NCBI GenBank assembly: GCA_025936115.1 | Contig: JAICTZ010000012.1 | Span: 62,001 to 126,000 of the forward strand | Direction of reading: 5' to 3' | Length of the DNA stretch: 64,000 bases | From: Polyangiaceae bacterium | GTDB taxonomy: Bacteria > Myxococcota_A > Polyangia > Polyangiales > Polyangiaceae | Shown here: piece after piece, positions 42,301 to 51,424 of the stretch | Layout: each line of letters opens with the position of its first letter | Numbering within the stretch: the first letter of the stretch is position 1 | Program-made: the position numbers and the translations under genes | The notes under the pieces: generated by a model | What the model saw: the letters and a program-made list of their open reading frames with translations, nothing else | Database searches by the model: none | What the model was told of the DNA's origin: nothing

Positions 42301-43505
42301 TCGAGTCCGTCAAGCCGCCGAGCCCTCCCGCCACGGAGACGCCCCTGCCCGTGGAATCGAGCAAGCCGCCGAGTCCGCGCGCGCCGCAGCTCTCGGGCAC
42401 CTTCGCGGGCAACTCGGCGGAGGAAGTGAGCTTGCACGTCGCGCTCGCCGACGGCTCCGAGTCAGCGGGTCGTGAGCTCCTGACGCTGCTCGCGGGCGAT
42501 CCAGCGCGCGCGCACGATCGCGTCGCGGTGTGTCGTCGTCTCGTCCAGCTCGCGCCCGGCAATCGCGAGCTACTCGGCGAACTTTCGCAAGCAGCGCGCG
42601 ACGATCGCAACGTCGCGTACGCGGCCGCCGTCGAGCACGTCTCGGCCGTGCTGCGCGGGGAGGCGCCGCCCGCGCCGCCGCCGCTCGATGAGCTCGACGT
42701 GCAGCCAGAGACGGTGAAAAGCCTTTTATTTCGCGAGACGCAGAGTCCGACGCTCGAAGCGCTCGCGTGCGTCTGGGAGACCGCCGGGCACCTCTTCCGG
42801 CGCGATCCTGGCGCCTACGGCATCACCGGGCTCGAACGCGTGCAACCGACTGCGCCGACCACGCTCGCCAAGGTATACGCCGACACGGCGCGCGCGCTGG
42901 GAGCGCTACGCACGCCGCTCTACCAGCGCCGCACGGCAGGCCCGGTCACGATCGGTATCGCTTTGCTCGCGACCCCCTCGGTCGTCTTGTCCGGTGACGT
43001 GGCGGACGAGTCGCCTGAGCTCATGTTCCATCTGGGTGCGATGCTGGCGGCGTCCGCGCCGCAGCTCGTCATGCTCTTCGGTCTGCCTGAAGCGCAGGCG
43101 CGGTCGGTGCTCCGCGCGCTCGGATTCGCCTTCGGTCCGGCGCGTCCCGACGCGAGCGGCATCGGTCCGGCGCTGAACCTAGCGGAGATGCTGTGGGAAA
43201 GCATTCCTGCCCGACCGCAGCGTCGGTTGCGCGAGCTCTGCCACGACGTGGACGCCCTCGATTACGATCAGGCCATGCTTCAAGCGCGCATCGCGGTCCG
43301 CCGCGCCGGCCTGTTCACGTCCGGACAATTCGGTGTCGCCGTGCACCAGATCGAAAGCGAGGATCGACTCGCTCCGGCGCTGCTCACCGAGCCGGACGGC
43401 ATGGCTCGCCTCGTGGCCGAAAGCCCGTCGATCCAGAGCCTCTATCAACTCGCGCTCGGCGCCGAATACGCCGAGACCCGCTGGCGCGAGGGCCGACAAC
43501 GATGA
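36312..43505 (+). CDS. Giant TPR-like helical repeat protein (about 2,390 residues)
   Basis: One uninterrupted frame of 2397 codons. Almost the whole length is helical repeat of TPR/SEL1-like character, rich in Ala, Leu, Glu and Arg (for example EALERHAELEALLAKLEARAP-like units). About residues 1930-2050 form a Pro/Ser-rich linker (ESVKPPSPPATETPLPVESSKPPSP). The C-terminal 350 residues differ (VTIGIALLATPSVVLSGDVADESPELMFHLGAMLAASAPQ) and may be a separate globular domain. No signal peptide is seen, so it is probably a cytosolic scaffold. The TTG at 36312 or ATG at 36345 is the start; neither has a good ribosome-binding site. Its stop overlaps a frame leading into the next lipoprotein gene. 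Confidence 0.85.
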   Translation: MGFPGSAPPPEMPPSTPSDRAQHSVSVTPRRTLPPPEWQPSEAPRSAASLLLERPAWGEPIPHRSGPRAELTVLFAKLESSGGDEAAERAAAGALARSLATRGTQLDVATRLARRALLLGDDPALREELAGWFVSLGEPALAAATLRPLVAANAGAESATLLVRIGVLLARAGEARAASEAFADAALAETSDPVPLELEASLAVWAPAAVAAASAAELYVRAAERREARAEKAAAFEDLLRGFELAPGHAGVAERLALALAARGRIGAADEIRREHAAALGDGARGAQLRRMRQAVKDGDLPRALGAAFDAGLDSEIDLRSVLAAIDPVTGADEAPLGIDGLLERTGMHELLAARVEMAADFLAGRERARASVALGRLYSGPLGRPDRALEAWIDALVSHPACEPALEALRRHAALARDRSSLVEALIRAGGSPLVGARSEQAACLEELLVLAEERLGDPGLAFWALGKLRELAPRDELDAIEARLLPRLEVQDEALAAANAELSTLTGPARVRPLARVAAILAGRPDRADAYLESVLELVELVPEERSYAAAAERVLVRLGRHAELEALLAKLEARAPSGVERGRVRYSLAVLHRRRGDIARALRELLPLLAEPGAHGPAYHLALLLAAQLGERQARALALARVAAQLAPSLRAVLLAVAAEEQLASGDVEGARSTSEQACNADPSLARPAAARARVGVALGGRWGAEVIERALGIVVPRPALSNALADILEALGEPLLAAAWAQRAGALRPGDLDAACARLARATASDDGSRLADTLAWLLSQPQRLTAATPAICEALEKLARLAPGRAAALARRALDVLGPRDPALRAAALSVADAVGERGLGIAAVERWLATGSLGAERGQALLELSRRRKLANDADGAARALCRALAEGAAASEVLGELDTALATRSSDGEIAMLQARAEALSALPEADQALTAAAWRELGAALWDLAGDQAGGVRAWERAAAIDVEHGAENLASDLLAFAGEDAALERLVQHAERRGGTPEAARYYGLAAALALHAARPSDALAFACRTLELDSARSEAIAIAERAAGDGDLDVLDALYDRLAAAALGCFGERAVRYRAARQFERRGFPGRALKHALSAFEAVPSEGVVLVMLARVAERSEQRAELVRALERVAERSEHPELGAAWLRRAALFAGESEEGRRQRVEMLLRALAVRVDADLVRSLAEAMRELVEEQPEERDAAELRFRRAARSVLARAEGPEGARIALEVAQGALAAFGDAALALDAVARAATCDGDLPEFARLAPFATELGRAPEAAGLVEKIAELAAQRFASVGAALLELGAAVAAARGDGAAAARLLVSAATREPEAEGLAERAESAARNVGDPELVAAALDAMPDRGRFELVLELAHRAEESGDVAQALDALARARGLSDIDASQRTRVFEQSAALFARLGRSDELEELLRVELERSDVSPDAVVRIASELASELAGLLAARERTSEALAVVMAAQGRVPDHPALLGDTVTLARQSGDRERQAWALGRLIDTAADPTEDSERLRELALLLEALGDQQGALARWSALAELNPNDPDALAALERDAERQGDYEAVVKLVDRRATLAERVEDVRQLRLRRAGVLEQRLGRPDEARNELEQLLSATGDHASVVSVLADLDERLGDALAAAPLWLRASGLASDPAEATELARRACEAYLAGGDVEGAHRTLQSIGGGVERAKLLELSVEVERRRQNPAGLADALDELASQTERGAAERASLLVEAARAGLAAGDTQRALERARRAAQSAPDHVEAQLLARKLEYLARGAGSAEDARATIAELERLPADLAPEAAELRSFLLAEALECVDSAAGGLAVLEREVAVLGLRPLLALGIAERFAALGRGPEALQHFEVALAGELYGLRSRTRTALLAGETARRAGEYDRARTYLEQAALDGETQQAARAALENLRLERESREAPPPTLEVEELSPNAAADLLDDGRPIREHVVLDQDEDQGEARDRQAEDLGLLPIPLVTTAPEPRLESVKPPSPPATETPLPVESSKPPSPRAPQLSGTFAGNSAEEVSLHVALADGSESAGRELLTLLAGDPARAHDRVAVCRRLVQLAPGNRELLGELSQAARDDRNVAYAAAVEHVSAVLRGEAPPAPPPLDELDVQPETVKSLLFRETQSPTLEALACVWETAGHLFRRDPGAYGITGLERVQPTAPTTLAKVYADTARALGALRTPLYQRRTAGPVTIGIALLATPSVVLSGDVADESPELMFHLGAMLAASAPQLVMLFGLPEAQARSVLRALGFAFGPARPDASGIGPALNLAEMLWESIPARPQRRLRELCHDVDALDYDQAMLQARIAVRRAGLFTSGQFGVAVHQIESEDRLAPALLTEPDGMARLVAESPSIQSLYQLALGAEYAETRWREGRQR

Positions 43506-43585
43506 GCGTCGGGGTGCCGTGTAGTACGACAGCGCTGTCACACCCCGGACGTGATCCGAAGAGCGTCCGGGGGCAATTGTCCAGA

Positions 43586-44146
43586 GTGGCACGAAGGTCG
43601 CAGAGCCCCGCAGCAATGCTCGTTTCTGCGTTCGCACCCGCTTTACTCACCGCCGGGTGCATCGTCCCCGAGGCTCCCGAGTACGGTGCGCCGCGTCAGA
43701 CTCCCGTCTTCGTCGAAGCGGAGTCCATTTTCCCGAACCCGCGCAGCATGCAGCGCTACACCAACGCGGAGAACAACCAAGCGGAATTTCGCATGAACGT
43801 CCGCTCGGAAGATGCCGGTGAGGAGCTCGTTTCGGTCCTCTACCTCGACTACAAGCACAAATCGGGTCACTACATCGATCACAAGAACTACAAGCCGCAA
43901 TCCTTCGAGCAGGAACGGCTGATCTCGTGGACTCACGCCTTTCCGGATTCCAACATCGGACAGGGCCCGGAGTGTCACATCTTCACCGTCACGGTGCTGC
44001 ACGCGAGTGGCTGGGACTTCGAAAACAACAAGCAGATCGGTGCGCCGCCTGACCTCGCGGCCGTGAGCTGGTACGCGCGCTTCAACGACGACGACGAAAC
44101 CGGGCTGCTCGCGGACTGCCCCGACTCGTCCTCCGAGGGCCCGTGA
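43586..44146 (+). CDS. Lipoprotein of unknown function
   Basis: About 186 residues, with a lipoprotein signal ALLTAGC preceded by a basic stretch if the GTG at 43586 is used (ARRSQS). An ATG at 43502 that overlaps the stop of the giant TPR gene as ATGA, and an ATG at 43616, are alternatives. The mature part is rich in aromatic and acidic residues (MQRYTNAENNQAEFRMNVRSED, SGHYIDHKNYKPQSFEQERL) with two Cys near the C-terminus. No family is recognised. The stop overlaps the start of the next lipoprotein gene (GTGA), so the two are co-translated and may form a complex. Confidence 0.7.
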   Translation: MARRSQSPAAMLVSAFAPALLTAGCIVPEAPEYGAPRQTPVFVEAESIFPNPRSMQRYTNAENNQAEFRMNVRSEDAGEELVSVLYLDYKHKSGHYIDHKNYKPQSFEQERLISWTHAFPDSNIGQGPECHIFTVTVLHASGWDFENNKQIGAPPDLAAVSWYARFNDDDETGLLADCPDSSSEGP

Positions 44147-46125
44147 CCCGCGTGCGTTGCTTCGTGCTGCTCTTCGCGCTGCCGCTCGGCGCCTGCGCGG
44201 TCTCGGGCGCCGGCATTTCACGCAACGATGTCGCGCAAAACGAGTGTCAAGACAACAGCGATTGTGAGAACGCCAACGGCACTTGCAATCAGAGCGAGAA
44301 GATTTGCCAGGGCACGAACGCCGCACTCACGTCGTTGCTCATCGCCGTGTCGCCGCCGACGACGCTCGTCGGCGTCAACAGCTTCACCTATTTCATCGAT
44401 AAGCCGAAGCCGGGCGAGGGCACCAGCCTCACCGGGTCGAGCAGGCTCGACCTCGACGTTGACCCCGCAGTCTCCGTGAACGGCACCGTGCGCATCGACA
44501 CGACGGGGTGTCTTCCCAGCTGGCTCGGTCCCAAAGGCGAATCGATTCCGACGAACAGCGACGACGGGATCATCCCGGCGACGGTGACGTTCACTCCCAG
44601 CCAGCGTGCCTTCGGGGTCGCGACCGACAGCTACATTTCCAAGCCGTATGATGAAACGGATCCCGAGAAGATGCCCGGTTACCATGTGCAGCAGGCGCTG
44701 CCCGCCGGCCAATACGACATCTACATCGAACCTTTTCCCATCGACGACAGGACTCAGTGCCCGGACGGCAGCCAACCAAGCGTGCCGCCACGACTATTTT
44801 TGCACCAGTCCGTGTCGTCCATCCTCGATATTAAACTACCCGCTGCGTCACCATTGACGGTCAACGTCACCTGGCCGCTCGCTGCTCAGTACGTGGACGG
44901 CGCCGAGCAGGCGGACGCCTTCCTCGCGAATCCGCTCTGGGGCTGGACACTCGACCTCGTCGACCAGAGCTCGGGTCACGTGCTCTCGACCGTTCAGACG
45001 CTGCCTGCGCCGTCGCCGCCGCGGGTCGGCGACACGAGCGTGACGTACACGGCGACGCTCACCTACTCGCCGGTTTACACCCCCGGCACGACCACCCCCG
45101 AGCCGGTGAAGGTCGGCAGCGAGATCATCCGGCTCAAGCCCCCGGCCTATGACATGCGGTTCGGGAAGGACGTTCCCTACACGGCGCCGACCATCCTCGC
45201 TCAACTCGACGGTGCGCTCGTCGACGCGGACGGCAAGCCAGCGCCCGCTCAGATCGTCCAAACCGCTCCGCTGCCGACCCCCGTCACCGTGCAGTTCCAG
45301 ACTGGGCTCGGCGACGGTACGCCCATCGAAGCCGGTGTCCTGCTCACTGCCGAGGAAATCGACGGCATCAGCGGGCTATCCACCGCGTTCTCGCGCACGA
45401 TCCAAGTCGGGGCCGACGGCACGGCCTCGGTCGATCTGTTGCCTGGAACATATCGAGTCATCGCTTCGCCGAAGAGCGGCTGCGCGGACGGCGCGTGCCT
45501 TGCGCTCGTGGAGACGGAGTGGGTCGTCCGCGCGACACCGCCCTCGCAGGCGGGCAAGTACATCCAGTTCGAGCAAGCCCAAATTTACGACGGCAGCGTG
45601 TTCATCACGGACGGCCGACCAGCTGCCGGAGCGACGGTGCACGCCGTGGCCTCGTCTCTCTTTTCGGATCCGAACGTGCTCAACGTGGGTAACGCCGCGG
45701 TCGCCGTCGTGCCGCGCGCGAGCTCGGGTCTCGTCGACTCGGACGGCTCGTTCTCGCTCCAGGCCGACGCAGGCGTCTTCGATCTGCGGGTCGAGCCCGA
45801 TCCGAGCACCGGTTACGGCTGGCTCGTGAAGCCCGGCTTCGAGCTCCCCGCGCGCGGTGACGAGCTCGCGCAAGATGCGCTCGAGCTCGAGCTGCCAATC
45901 GTTTATCGCGGCACGGTGAGCTTTTTAGGCAGCGACCGCTCGACTACGCCCATCCCGAAAGCCTTGATCCGCGCCTACGCGTACGTCAAAGACGGCAAGA
46001 TCTCGACCAAGACGGACGGCGCCGTCGCCATTCAAGTGGCGGAGGCGTATTCGGAAGATCAGACAGGCGACGTCGGGGCCTTCCGCCTGCTCGTTCCGAG
46101 GACGCTCGACTTGCCGGCTCCCTAA
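44143..46125 (+). CDS. Large lipoprotein with Cys-rich head and beta-rich repeats
   Basis: A 660-residue protein with a lipoprotein signal ending LPLGAC. A short Cys-rich knot follows (ECQDNSDCENANGTCNQSEKICQG), typical of myxobacterial surface lipoproteins. The rest is beta-rich with carboxypeptidase-regulatory-like or Ig-like segments (GSVFITDGRPAAGATVHAVA; GSFSLQADAGVFDLRVEPDPS; YRGTVSFLGSDRSTTPIPKALIRAYAYV). These folds usually bind or display rather than catalyse. The GTG start at 44143 overlaps the preceding stop, indicating coupling to the smaller lipoprotein. Its function is not known. Confidence 0.78.
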   Translation: MTRVRCFVLLFALPLGACAVSGAGISRNDVAQNECQDNSDCENANGTCNQSEKICQGTNAALTSLLIAVSPPTTLVGVNSFTYFIDKPKPGEGTSLTGSSRLDLDVDPAVSVNGTVRIDTTGCLPSWLGPKGESIPTNSDDGIIPATVTFTPSQRAFGVATDSYISKPYDETDPEKMPGYHVQQALPAGQYDIYIEPFPIDDRTQCPDGSQPSVPPRLFLHQSVSSILDIKLPAASPLTVNVTWPLAAQYVDGAEQADAFLANPLWGWTLDLVDQSSGHVLSTVQTLPAPSPPRVGDTSVTYTATLTYSPVYTPGTTTPEPVKVGSEIIRLKPPAYDMRFGKDVPYTAPTILAQLDGALVDADGKPAPAQIVQTAPLPTPVTVQFQTGLGDGTPIEAGVLLTAEEIDGISGLSTAFSRTIQVGADGTASVDLLPGTYRVIASPKSGCADGACLALVETEWVVRATPPSQAGKYIQFEQAQIYDGSVFITDGRPAAGATVHAVASSLFSDPNVLNVGNAAVAVVPRASSGLVDSDGSFSLQADAGVFDLRVEPDPSTGYGWLVKPGFELPARGDELAQDALELELPIVYRGTVSFLGSDRSTTPIPKALIRAYAYVKDGKISTKTDGAVAIQVAEAYSEDQTGDVGAFRLLVPRTLDLPAP

Positions 46126-46130
46126 TATCT

Positions 46131-46162
46131 CGCGCCGGGCGGTTTCGATGTCCGGCGCGTTT
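46131..46162 (+). terminator. Hairpin terminator after the lipoprotein pair
   Basis: Perfect 8-base stem CGCGCCGG (46131-46138) and CCGGCGCG (46152-46159) with a 13-base loop, followed by TTT. It begins five bases after the stop codon and separates the lipoprotein genes from ureD. The T-run is short, so strength is uncertain. Confidence 0.55.
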
Positions 46163-46248
46163 CGTGCCGCCCCGGCGGCAGCGTGCAGCTTGCGCGGCGA
46201 TGTTTCGTCCGTTGCTTCGAAAGCCGCCTCGTCGTACTCGGGGGCGAG

Positions 46249-47100
46249 ATGGCTCTGCTCGAGCTCCGCCCCACGAAGCCCGAGTCCTGGCGCGCGCGGC
46301 TCGCGCTCCGGTTCGAGCGGCGGGGCGAGCGGACGATCGTGGCGGCGCGCGAGCACGTGGGGCCGCTCGTCGTGCAGCGGCCGTTTCATCCCGAAGCCGA
46401 CGGGACCTGTCATGTCTACGTCTTGCATCCGCCAGGCGGCGTCGTGGGCGGCGATGCGCTCGAGCTCGAAGTCGACGTGCAGCCGAACGCCGCGGTCCTC
46501 GTCACCACGCCCGCCGCGACGAAATTCTATCGTAGCGCCGGCAGGACCGCGGTCGCGCAGCAACGCTTGACGGTGCGTGCGGGTGGGCTACTCGAGTGGC
46601 TACCGCAGGAGACCATCGCGTTCGGCGGCGCGCTCGTCTCGACCAGCACCGAGATCATGCTCGAGCCGGGCGCGCGCTTTTTCGGCTGGGAAATCAGCTG
46701 CCTCGGGCGGCCGGCGTCGGGTGACTCGTTCGTGAGCGGCCGGCTCGAGCAGCGCCTTTCGCTGAGCGAGGCCGGGCGTCCACTGCTCGTGGATCGCTTG
46801 CTCACCGAGGGTGGTGGCTCGGTCGCGCGCGGCCCGTGGGGGTGGGGTGGACGTACCGTCTACGGCTGTTTCGTCGCCACGGGCGCTCCGCGCGAGCTTA
46901 CCGGCGTGCTGCGCGAGGCCGTGCGTCCCGACGGCGCGGGCGAGCTCTTTGCCGTGACGCACGTCGGCGGCGCCTGCGTGTGCCGTTACCTCGGAACGAG
47001 CGCGGGGCGCGCGCGAGAGCAACTCTGCCGCGCCTGGGGCGTGGCGCGAGAGAGCTTGCAGCAGAAGGCGGCGTGTCCGCCACGTATCTGGGCCACCTGA
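46249..47100 (+). CDS. ureD: Urease accessory protein UreD
   Basis: A 283-residue scaffold that binds apo-urease with UreF and UreG and channels nickel. Hallmarks: VQRPFHPEADGTCHVYVLHPPGGVVGGDALELEVDV, TTPAATKFYRS and EWLPQETIAFGGA. First gene of the urease operon. The ATG at 46249 is chosen because GGGGGCGAG precedes it and because the family starts at about this point. A frame beginning 22 codons earlier is possible but unsupported. Six bases separate it from ureA. Confidence 0.95.
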   Translation: MALLELRPTKPESWRARLALRFERRGERTIVAAREHVGPLVVQRPFHPEADGTCHVYVLHPPGGVVGGDALELEVDVQPNAAVLVTTPAATKFYRSAGRTAVAQQRLTVRAGGLLEWLPQETIAFGGALVSTSTEIMLEPGARFFGWEISCLGRPASGDSFVSGRLEQRLSLSEAGRPLLVDRLLTEGGGSVARGPWGWGGRTVYGCFVATGAPRELTGVLREAVRPDGAGELFAVTHVGGACVCRYLGTSAGRAREQLCRAWGVARESLQQKAACPPRIWAT

Positions 47101-47106
47101 GGAACC

Positions 47107-47409
47107 ATGGAGCTTAGTCCCCGCGACAAAGACAAACTGTTGATCTTCACGGCCGCGCTCCTCGCCGAGCGGCGTAAGGCACGCGGACTGAAGCTCAACT
47201 ACCCCGAGGCCGTGGCCTACATCACGGCCGCCATTCTCGAAGGCGCCCGCGACGGTCGCACCGTGGCCGAGCTCATGAGCTACGGCGCGACGCTGCTCAA
47301 ACGCGAGGACGTGATGGATGGCGTGCCCGAAATGATCCTCGAAGTGCAGGCGGAAGCGACGTTCCCCGACGGGACCAAGCTCGTCACCGTGCATCACCCG
47401 ATTCAGTGA
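47107..47409 (+). CDS. ureA: Urease gamma subunit
   Basis: A 100-residue small structural subunit of urease (gamma). Typical features: [51 protein letters not shown], and [23 protein letters not shown]-type ending. The length equals the family standard. Separate gamma, beta and alpha subunits are the usual bacterial arrangement. Confidence 0.97.
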   Translation: MELSPRDKDKLLIFTAALLAERRKARGLKLNYPEAVAYITAAILEGARDGRTVAELMSYGATLLKREDVMDGVPEMILEVQAEATFPDGTKLVTVHHPIQ

Positions 47410-47447
47410 ATGCGTTCAGGGTCAAAGGCGAACTCGTAGAAGGACGA

Positions 47448-47768
47448 ATGATGATTCCCGGTGAAATCATGGTCGAGCAGGGGGAAATCGAGCTCAACGC
47501 GGGCCGCGCGACATTGAAGGTGCGCGTGGCGAACACGGGCGATCGGCCGATCCAGGTGGGCTCGCACTATCACTTCTACGAGACCAACCGCGCGCTCGCC
47601 TTCGACCGCGAGCCCACGCTGGGCTATCGGCTGAACGTCGCCGCGGGCACCGCCGTGCGCTTCGAGCCCGGCCAGGAGCGCGAAGTCGAGCTCGTCGCGT
47701 TCGCGGGTGCTCGCGTCGTGTACGGATTTCAGGCGCGCGTGAGCGGGCCGCTCGGAGGCGGCTCGTGA
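47448..47768 (+). CDS. ureB: Urease beta subunit
   Basis: A 106-residue beta subunit: [68 protein letters not shown] place the start at ATG 47448 because AGAAGGA lies five bases upstream, the protein then begins like other UreB chains (M-IPGE), and the stretch before it has poor third-position GC. A GTG at 47406 that overlaps the ureA stop (GTGA) would add 14 residues and cannot be excluded. Confidence 0.93.
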   Translation: MMIPGEIMVEQGEIELNAGRATLKVRVANTGDRPIQVGSHYHFYETNRALAFDREPTLGYRLNVAAGTAVRFEPGQEREVELVAFAGARVVYGFQARVSGPLGGGS

Positions 47769-49468
47769 CGCGCATCGACCGCCGAGCGTACGCCGCCATG
47801 TACGGCCCCACCGTGGGCGATCGCGTGCGGCTGGCCGACACCGAGCTCATCATCGCCGTCGAGCGCGATCTCACGCTGTACGGCGAGGAGGTGAAGTTCG
47901 GCGGCGGCAAGGTGATTCGTGACGGCATGGGCCAGAGCCAGCGCACGAGCGCCGAAGCCGTCGACACCATCATCACGAACGCGCTCATCATCGACCATTG
48001 GGGCATCGTCAAGGCGGACATCGGCCTCAAGGGCGGCCGCATTCACGCCATCGGCAAAGGTGGCAATCCCGACGTGCAGCCGGGCGTCGACATCGTGATT
48101 GGTCCCGGCACGGAGGTCATCGCAGGCGAAGGTCTCATTGCGGTTCCGGGCGGCATCGACGCGCACATCCACTTCATTTGCCCGCAGCAAATCGACGACG
48201 CGCTCATGAGCGGCGTGACCACGATGATCGGCGGGGGCACGGGTCCCGCAGCGGGCACGAACGCCACGACCTGCACGCCCGGTCCATTTCACCTCGCGCA
48301 GATGTTGAAGGCGGCCGACGGCTTGCCGATGAACCTCGGTTTTCTCGGCAAGGGCAACGCGAGTCAGCCGGCCGCGCTCGACGAGCAGGTCGTCGCAGGC
48401 GCGCTCGGCCTGAAGCTCCACGAGGATTGGGGCACGACGCCCGCCGCCATCGACTGCTGCCTCGGCGTCGCCGAGCGCTTCGACGTGCAAGTGGCGATTC
48501 ACACCGACACGCTGAACGAATCGGGCTTCGTGGAGGACACGTTCGCGGCCTTCAAGGGCCGCACGATTCACGCCTATCACACGGAAGGCGCGGGCGGCGG
48601 CCACGCGCCTGACATCATCCGCGCCTGCGGCGAGCCGAACGTGCTCCCGTCCTCGACCAACCCCACGCGCCCGTACACGGTGAACACCATCGACGAGCAC
48701 CTCGACATGCTCATGGTCTGTCACCACCTCGATCCGAGCATTCCCGAGGACGTGGCGTTCGCCGAATCGCGCATCCGGCGCGAGACGATCGCCGCCGAGG
48801 ACATCCTCCACGACCTCGGCGCCTTCAGCATGATCTCGTCCGATTCGCAGGCGATGGGCCGCGTCGGCGAGGTCGGCATCCGCACCTGGCAAACCGCGCA
48901 CAAGATGAAGGTGCAGCGCGGGAGCTTGCCCGAGGATCCGCAGGAGCACGACAACTTCCGCGTGCGGCGCTACCTCGCGAAATACACGATCAATCCCGCC
49001 ATTGCCCACGGCATCGCGCACGAGGTCGGCTCGCTCGAGGTCGGCAAGCTCGCCGATATCGTGCTCTTTTCGCCCGCCTTCTTCGGCGTGAAGCCCGCCA
49101 TGATCATCAAGAGCGGCACGATCGTGGCCGCGCCCATGGGCGACCCGAACGCGTCGATCCCGACGCCGCAGCCCGTGCACTACCGCCCCATGTTCGGCGC
49201 GATTGGCGGCGCGCTCGCGACGACGAGCGTCACCTTCGTCTCGCAAGCGGCGCTCACGACGGGCATCCCCGAGCAGCTACGTTTGCAAAAGCGCGCCGTC
49301 GCCGTGCGCGGGACGCGCACCGTCACCAAGCGCGACATGGTGCACAACGCGTTGTTGCCGAAAATCGAAGTGGACCCGCAGACGTACGAAGTGCGAGCCG
49401 ACGGCGAGCTCCTCAGCTGCGAGCCGCTCGAGGCCTTGCCGATGACGCAGCGCTACTTCTTGTTCTAG
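47765..49468 (+). CDS. ureC: Urease alpha (catalytic) subunit
   Basis: A 567-residue nickel enzyme that hydrolyses urea to ammonia and carbamate. All active-site parts are seen: HIHFICPQQ (nickel His), LKLHEDWG with the lysine that is carbamylated to bridge the two nickels, [25 protein letters not shown], and the mobile flap MVCHHLDP with its Cys and His. The length equals the family standard (about 567-570). The GTG start at 47765 overlaps the ureB stop. It has no internal change that would suggest inactivity. Confidence 0.98.
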   Translation: MTRIDRRAYAAMYGPTVGDRVRLADTELIIAVERDLTLYGEEVKFGGGKVIRDGMGQSQRTSAEAVDTIITNALIIDHWGIVKADIGLKGGRIHAIGKGGNPDVQPGVDIVIGPGTEVIAGEGLIAVPGGIDAHIHFICPQQIDDALMSGVTTMIGGGTGPAAGTNATTCTPGPFHLAQMLKAADGLPMNLGFLGKGNASQPAALDEQVVAGALGLKLHEDWGTTPAAIDCCLGVAERFDVQVAIHTDTLNESGFVEDTFAAFKGRTIHAYHTEGAGGGHAPDIIRACGEPNVLPSSTNPTRPYTVNTIDEHLDMLMVCHHLDPSIPEDVAFAESRIRRETIAAEDILHDLGAFSMISSDSQAMGRVGEVGIRTWQTAHKMKVQRGSLPEDPQEHDNFRVRRYLAKYTINPAIAHGIAHEVGSLEVGKLADIVLFSPAFFGVKPAMIIKSGTIVAAPMGDPNASIPTPQPVHYRPMFGAIGGALATTSVTFVSQAALTTGIPEQLRLQKRAVAVRGTRTVTKRDMVHNALLPKIEVDPQTYEVRADGELLSCEPLEALPMTQRYFLF

Positions 49469-49471
49469 GCG

Positions 49472-50044
49472 ATGAAGCGCGCTTCACGTTCGACCAAGGC
49501 CGTGCCCCGAGAGCTCGAGGGTGTCGTCGTGCTCGACTTCGACGCTCGCCAAAAGCATCGATTTTTGGCCAAGCTCGAGGGCGGGGAAGAGCTGGCTGTC
49601 GAGCTACCGCGTGGGACCGTGCTCGCCGACGGCGACTACCTCGAGACGGGTAAAGACGCGGGTGTGCTCGTGCGGGCCGCCGCCGAGGAGCTCAGCGTCG
49701 CGCGCGCGGCCGATGCGCTGCTCGTCGCGCGCGTCGCGTATCACCTCGGCAATCGCCACGTGGCGCTCCAGATCGAACGCACGTGCGTGAAGTATCGCCA
49801 CGACCACGTGCTCGACGACCTCTGCCGCCGGCTCGGCGCCGAGGTGAGCTTCGCGTCCGGGCCGTTCTCGCCGGAAGGCGGCGCTTACGGTCGCGGCGGT
49901 CATCACGAGCATCGGAGTCACCCGCACGACCACGCTCATCAGCACGAGCACGACCACGGCTATGAGCACGACCACGGCCACGAGCACGACCACGGCCATG
50001 AGCACGACCAGGCCCACGCCCACGACCACGGGAGGCGGCGATGA
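49472..50044 (+). CDS. ureE: Urease accessory protein UreE with His-rich tail
   Basis: A 190-residue nickel chaperone that delivers metal to the UreDFG-urease complex. The peptide-binding domain (LEGVVVLDFDARQKHRFLAKLEGGEELAVELPRG) and metal domain (VAYHLGNRHVALQIE, RHDHVLDDLCRRLGAEV) are normal. The tail, about residues 145-190, is nearly all His, Glu, Asp and Gly in EHDHG-type repeats and can store many nickel ions, as in Klebsiella UreE. The stop overlaps the ureF start (ATGA). Confidence 0.95.
   Translation: MKRASRSTKAVPRELEGVVVLDFDARQKHRFLAKLEGGEELAVELPRGTVLADGDYLETGKDAGVLVRAAAEELSVARAADALLVARVAYHLGNRHVALQIERTCVKYRHDHVLDDLCRRLGAEVSFASGPFSPEGGAYGRGGHHEHRSHPHDHAHQHEHDHGYEHDHGHEHDHGHEHDQAHAHDHGRRR
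49946..50017 (+). repeat. 18-bp tandem repeat coding the UreE His tail
   Basis: Four consecutive 18-base units beginning GAGCACGACCACGGC. The first three differ only at their last codon (TAT, CAC, CAT); the fourth has changed to GAGCACGACCAGGCCCAC. Units keep the frame, so gain or loss of units would change metal-storing capacity only. Confidence 0.85.
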
Positions 50045-50787
50045 ATGCGCTCGGAGAGCGCGGCCACGCGGCACTCCGGCCAGTCGAGCCGCCCGCGGAT
50101 GAAGTCGCCGTTTCATTGGCGACCCCCGCGCTGCTCCGCCTGCTCCAGCTCGCGAGCCCCGCCTTACCCATCGGCGCCTTCGCCTACTCTCAAGGCCTCG
50201 AAACCGCCGTCGAGCTCGGCTTCATCCGGGACGAAACGAGCGCCCGCGACTTCCTAACGGGCGTCTTCAAGGACGGCCTCGCGCTGCTCGAGCTCCCGTT
50301 GCTCGCACGGCTGCACGCAGCGTTCCTGCGCCACGACGACGCGGCCACCGAACGCTGGTCGTCGTTCCTCGTCGCTTCGCGCGAAACCGCCGAGCGGCGT
50401 GAAGAGGAGCGGCACCTGGGACGCGCGCTCGCGCGTTTACTCGCCGATCAGGGCGTAGCGGAGGCTGCCGCGTGGCACGGGCGCGACAACGTGACGCACG
50501 TCGCGCTGTTCGGGCTCGCCGGAGCCTCGTTCGGCGTCCCCGTGGAGGCGCTCGTGCCCGCCTACGCGTTTTCGTGGGCGGAGAACCAAGTCAGCGCGCT
50601 CTCGCGCCTGCTGCCGCTCGGTCAACTGGCGGCGCAGCGCGTGCTTGCGGCGCTCGGTGTGCTCGTGCCCGCGGCGTGCGCGCGCGCCGCGCTGCTCGAT
50701 GACGCCGAAATCGGCTCGACCTTACCGGGACTCGCTCTCGCGAGCGCCTTGCACGAAACCCAATACACGCGCCTGTTCAAATCGTGA
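50041..50787 (+). CDS. ureF: Urease accessory protein UreF
   Basis: A 248-residue all-helical protein that bridges UreD and UreG. Family features: [29 protein letters not shown] near the N-terminus, [32 protein letters not shown], and [21 protein letters not shown]. An N-terminal extension of about 30 residues ([21 protein letters not shown]) precedes the conserved part. Starts by ATGA overlap with ureE; seven bases before ureG. Confidence 0.95.
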   Translation: MNALGERGHAALRPVEPPADEVAVSLATPALLRLLQLASPALPIGAFAYSQGLETAVELGFIRDETSARDFLTGVFKDGLALLELPLLARLHAAFLRHDDAATERWSSFLVASRETAERREEERHLGRALARLLADQGVAEAAAWHGRDNVTHVALFGLAGASFGVPVEALVPAYAFSWAENQVSALSRLLPLGQLAAQRVLAALGVLVPAACARAALLDDAEIGSTLPGLALASALHETQYTRLFKS

Positions 50788-50794
50788 GGAACCC

Positions 50795-51424
<630 letters not shown>

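Noticed and set aside
49921-50040. CRISPR-like direct repeats
   Set aside because: The repeats are contiguous, in frame and encode the UreE His tail; there are no spacers.
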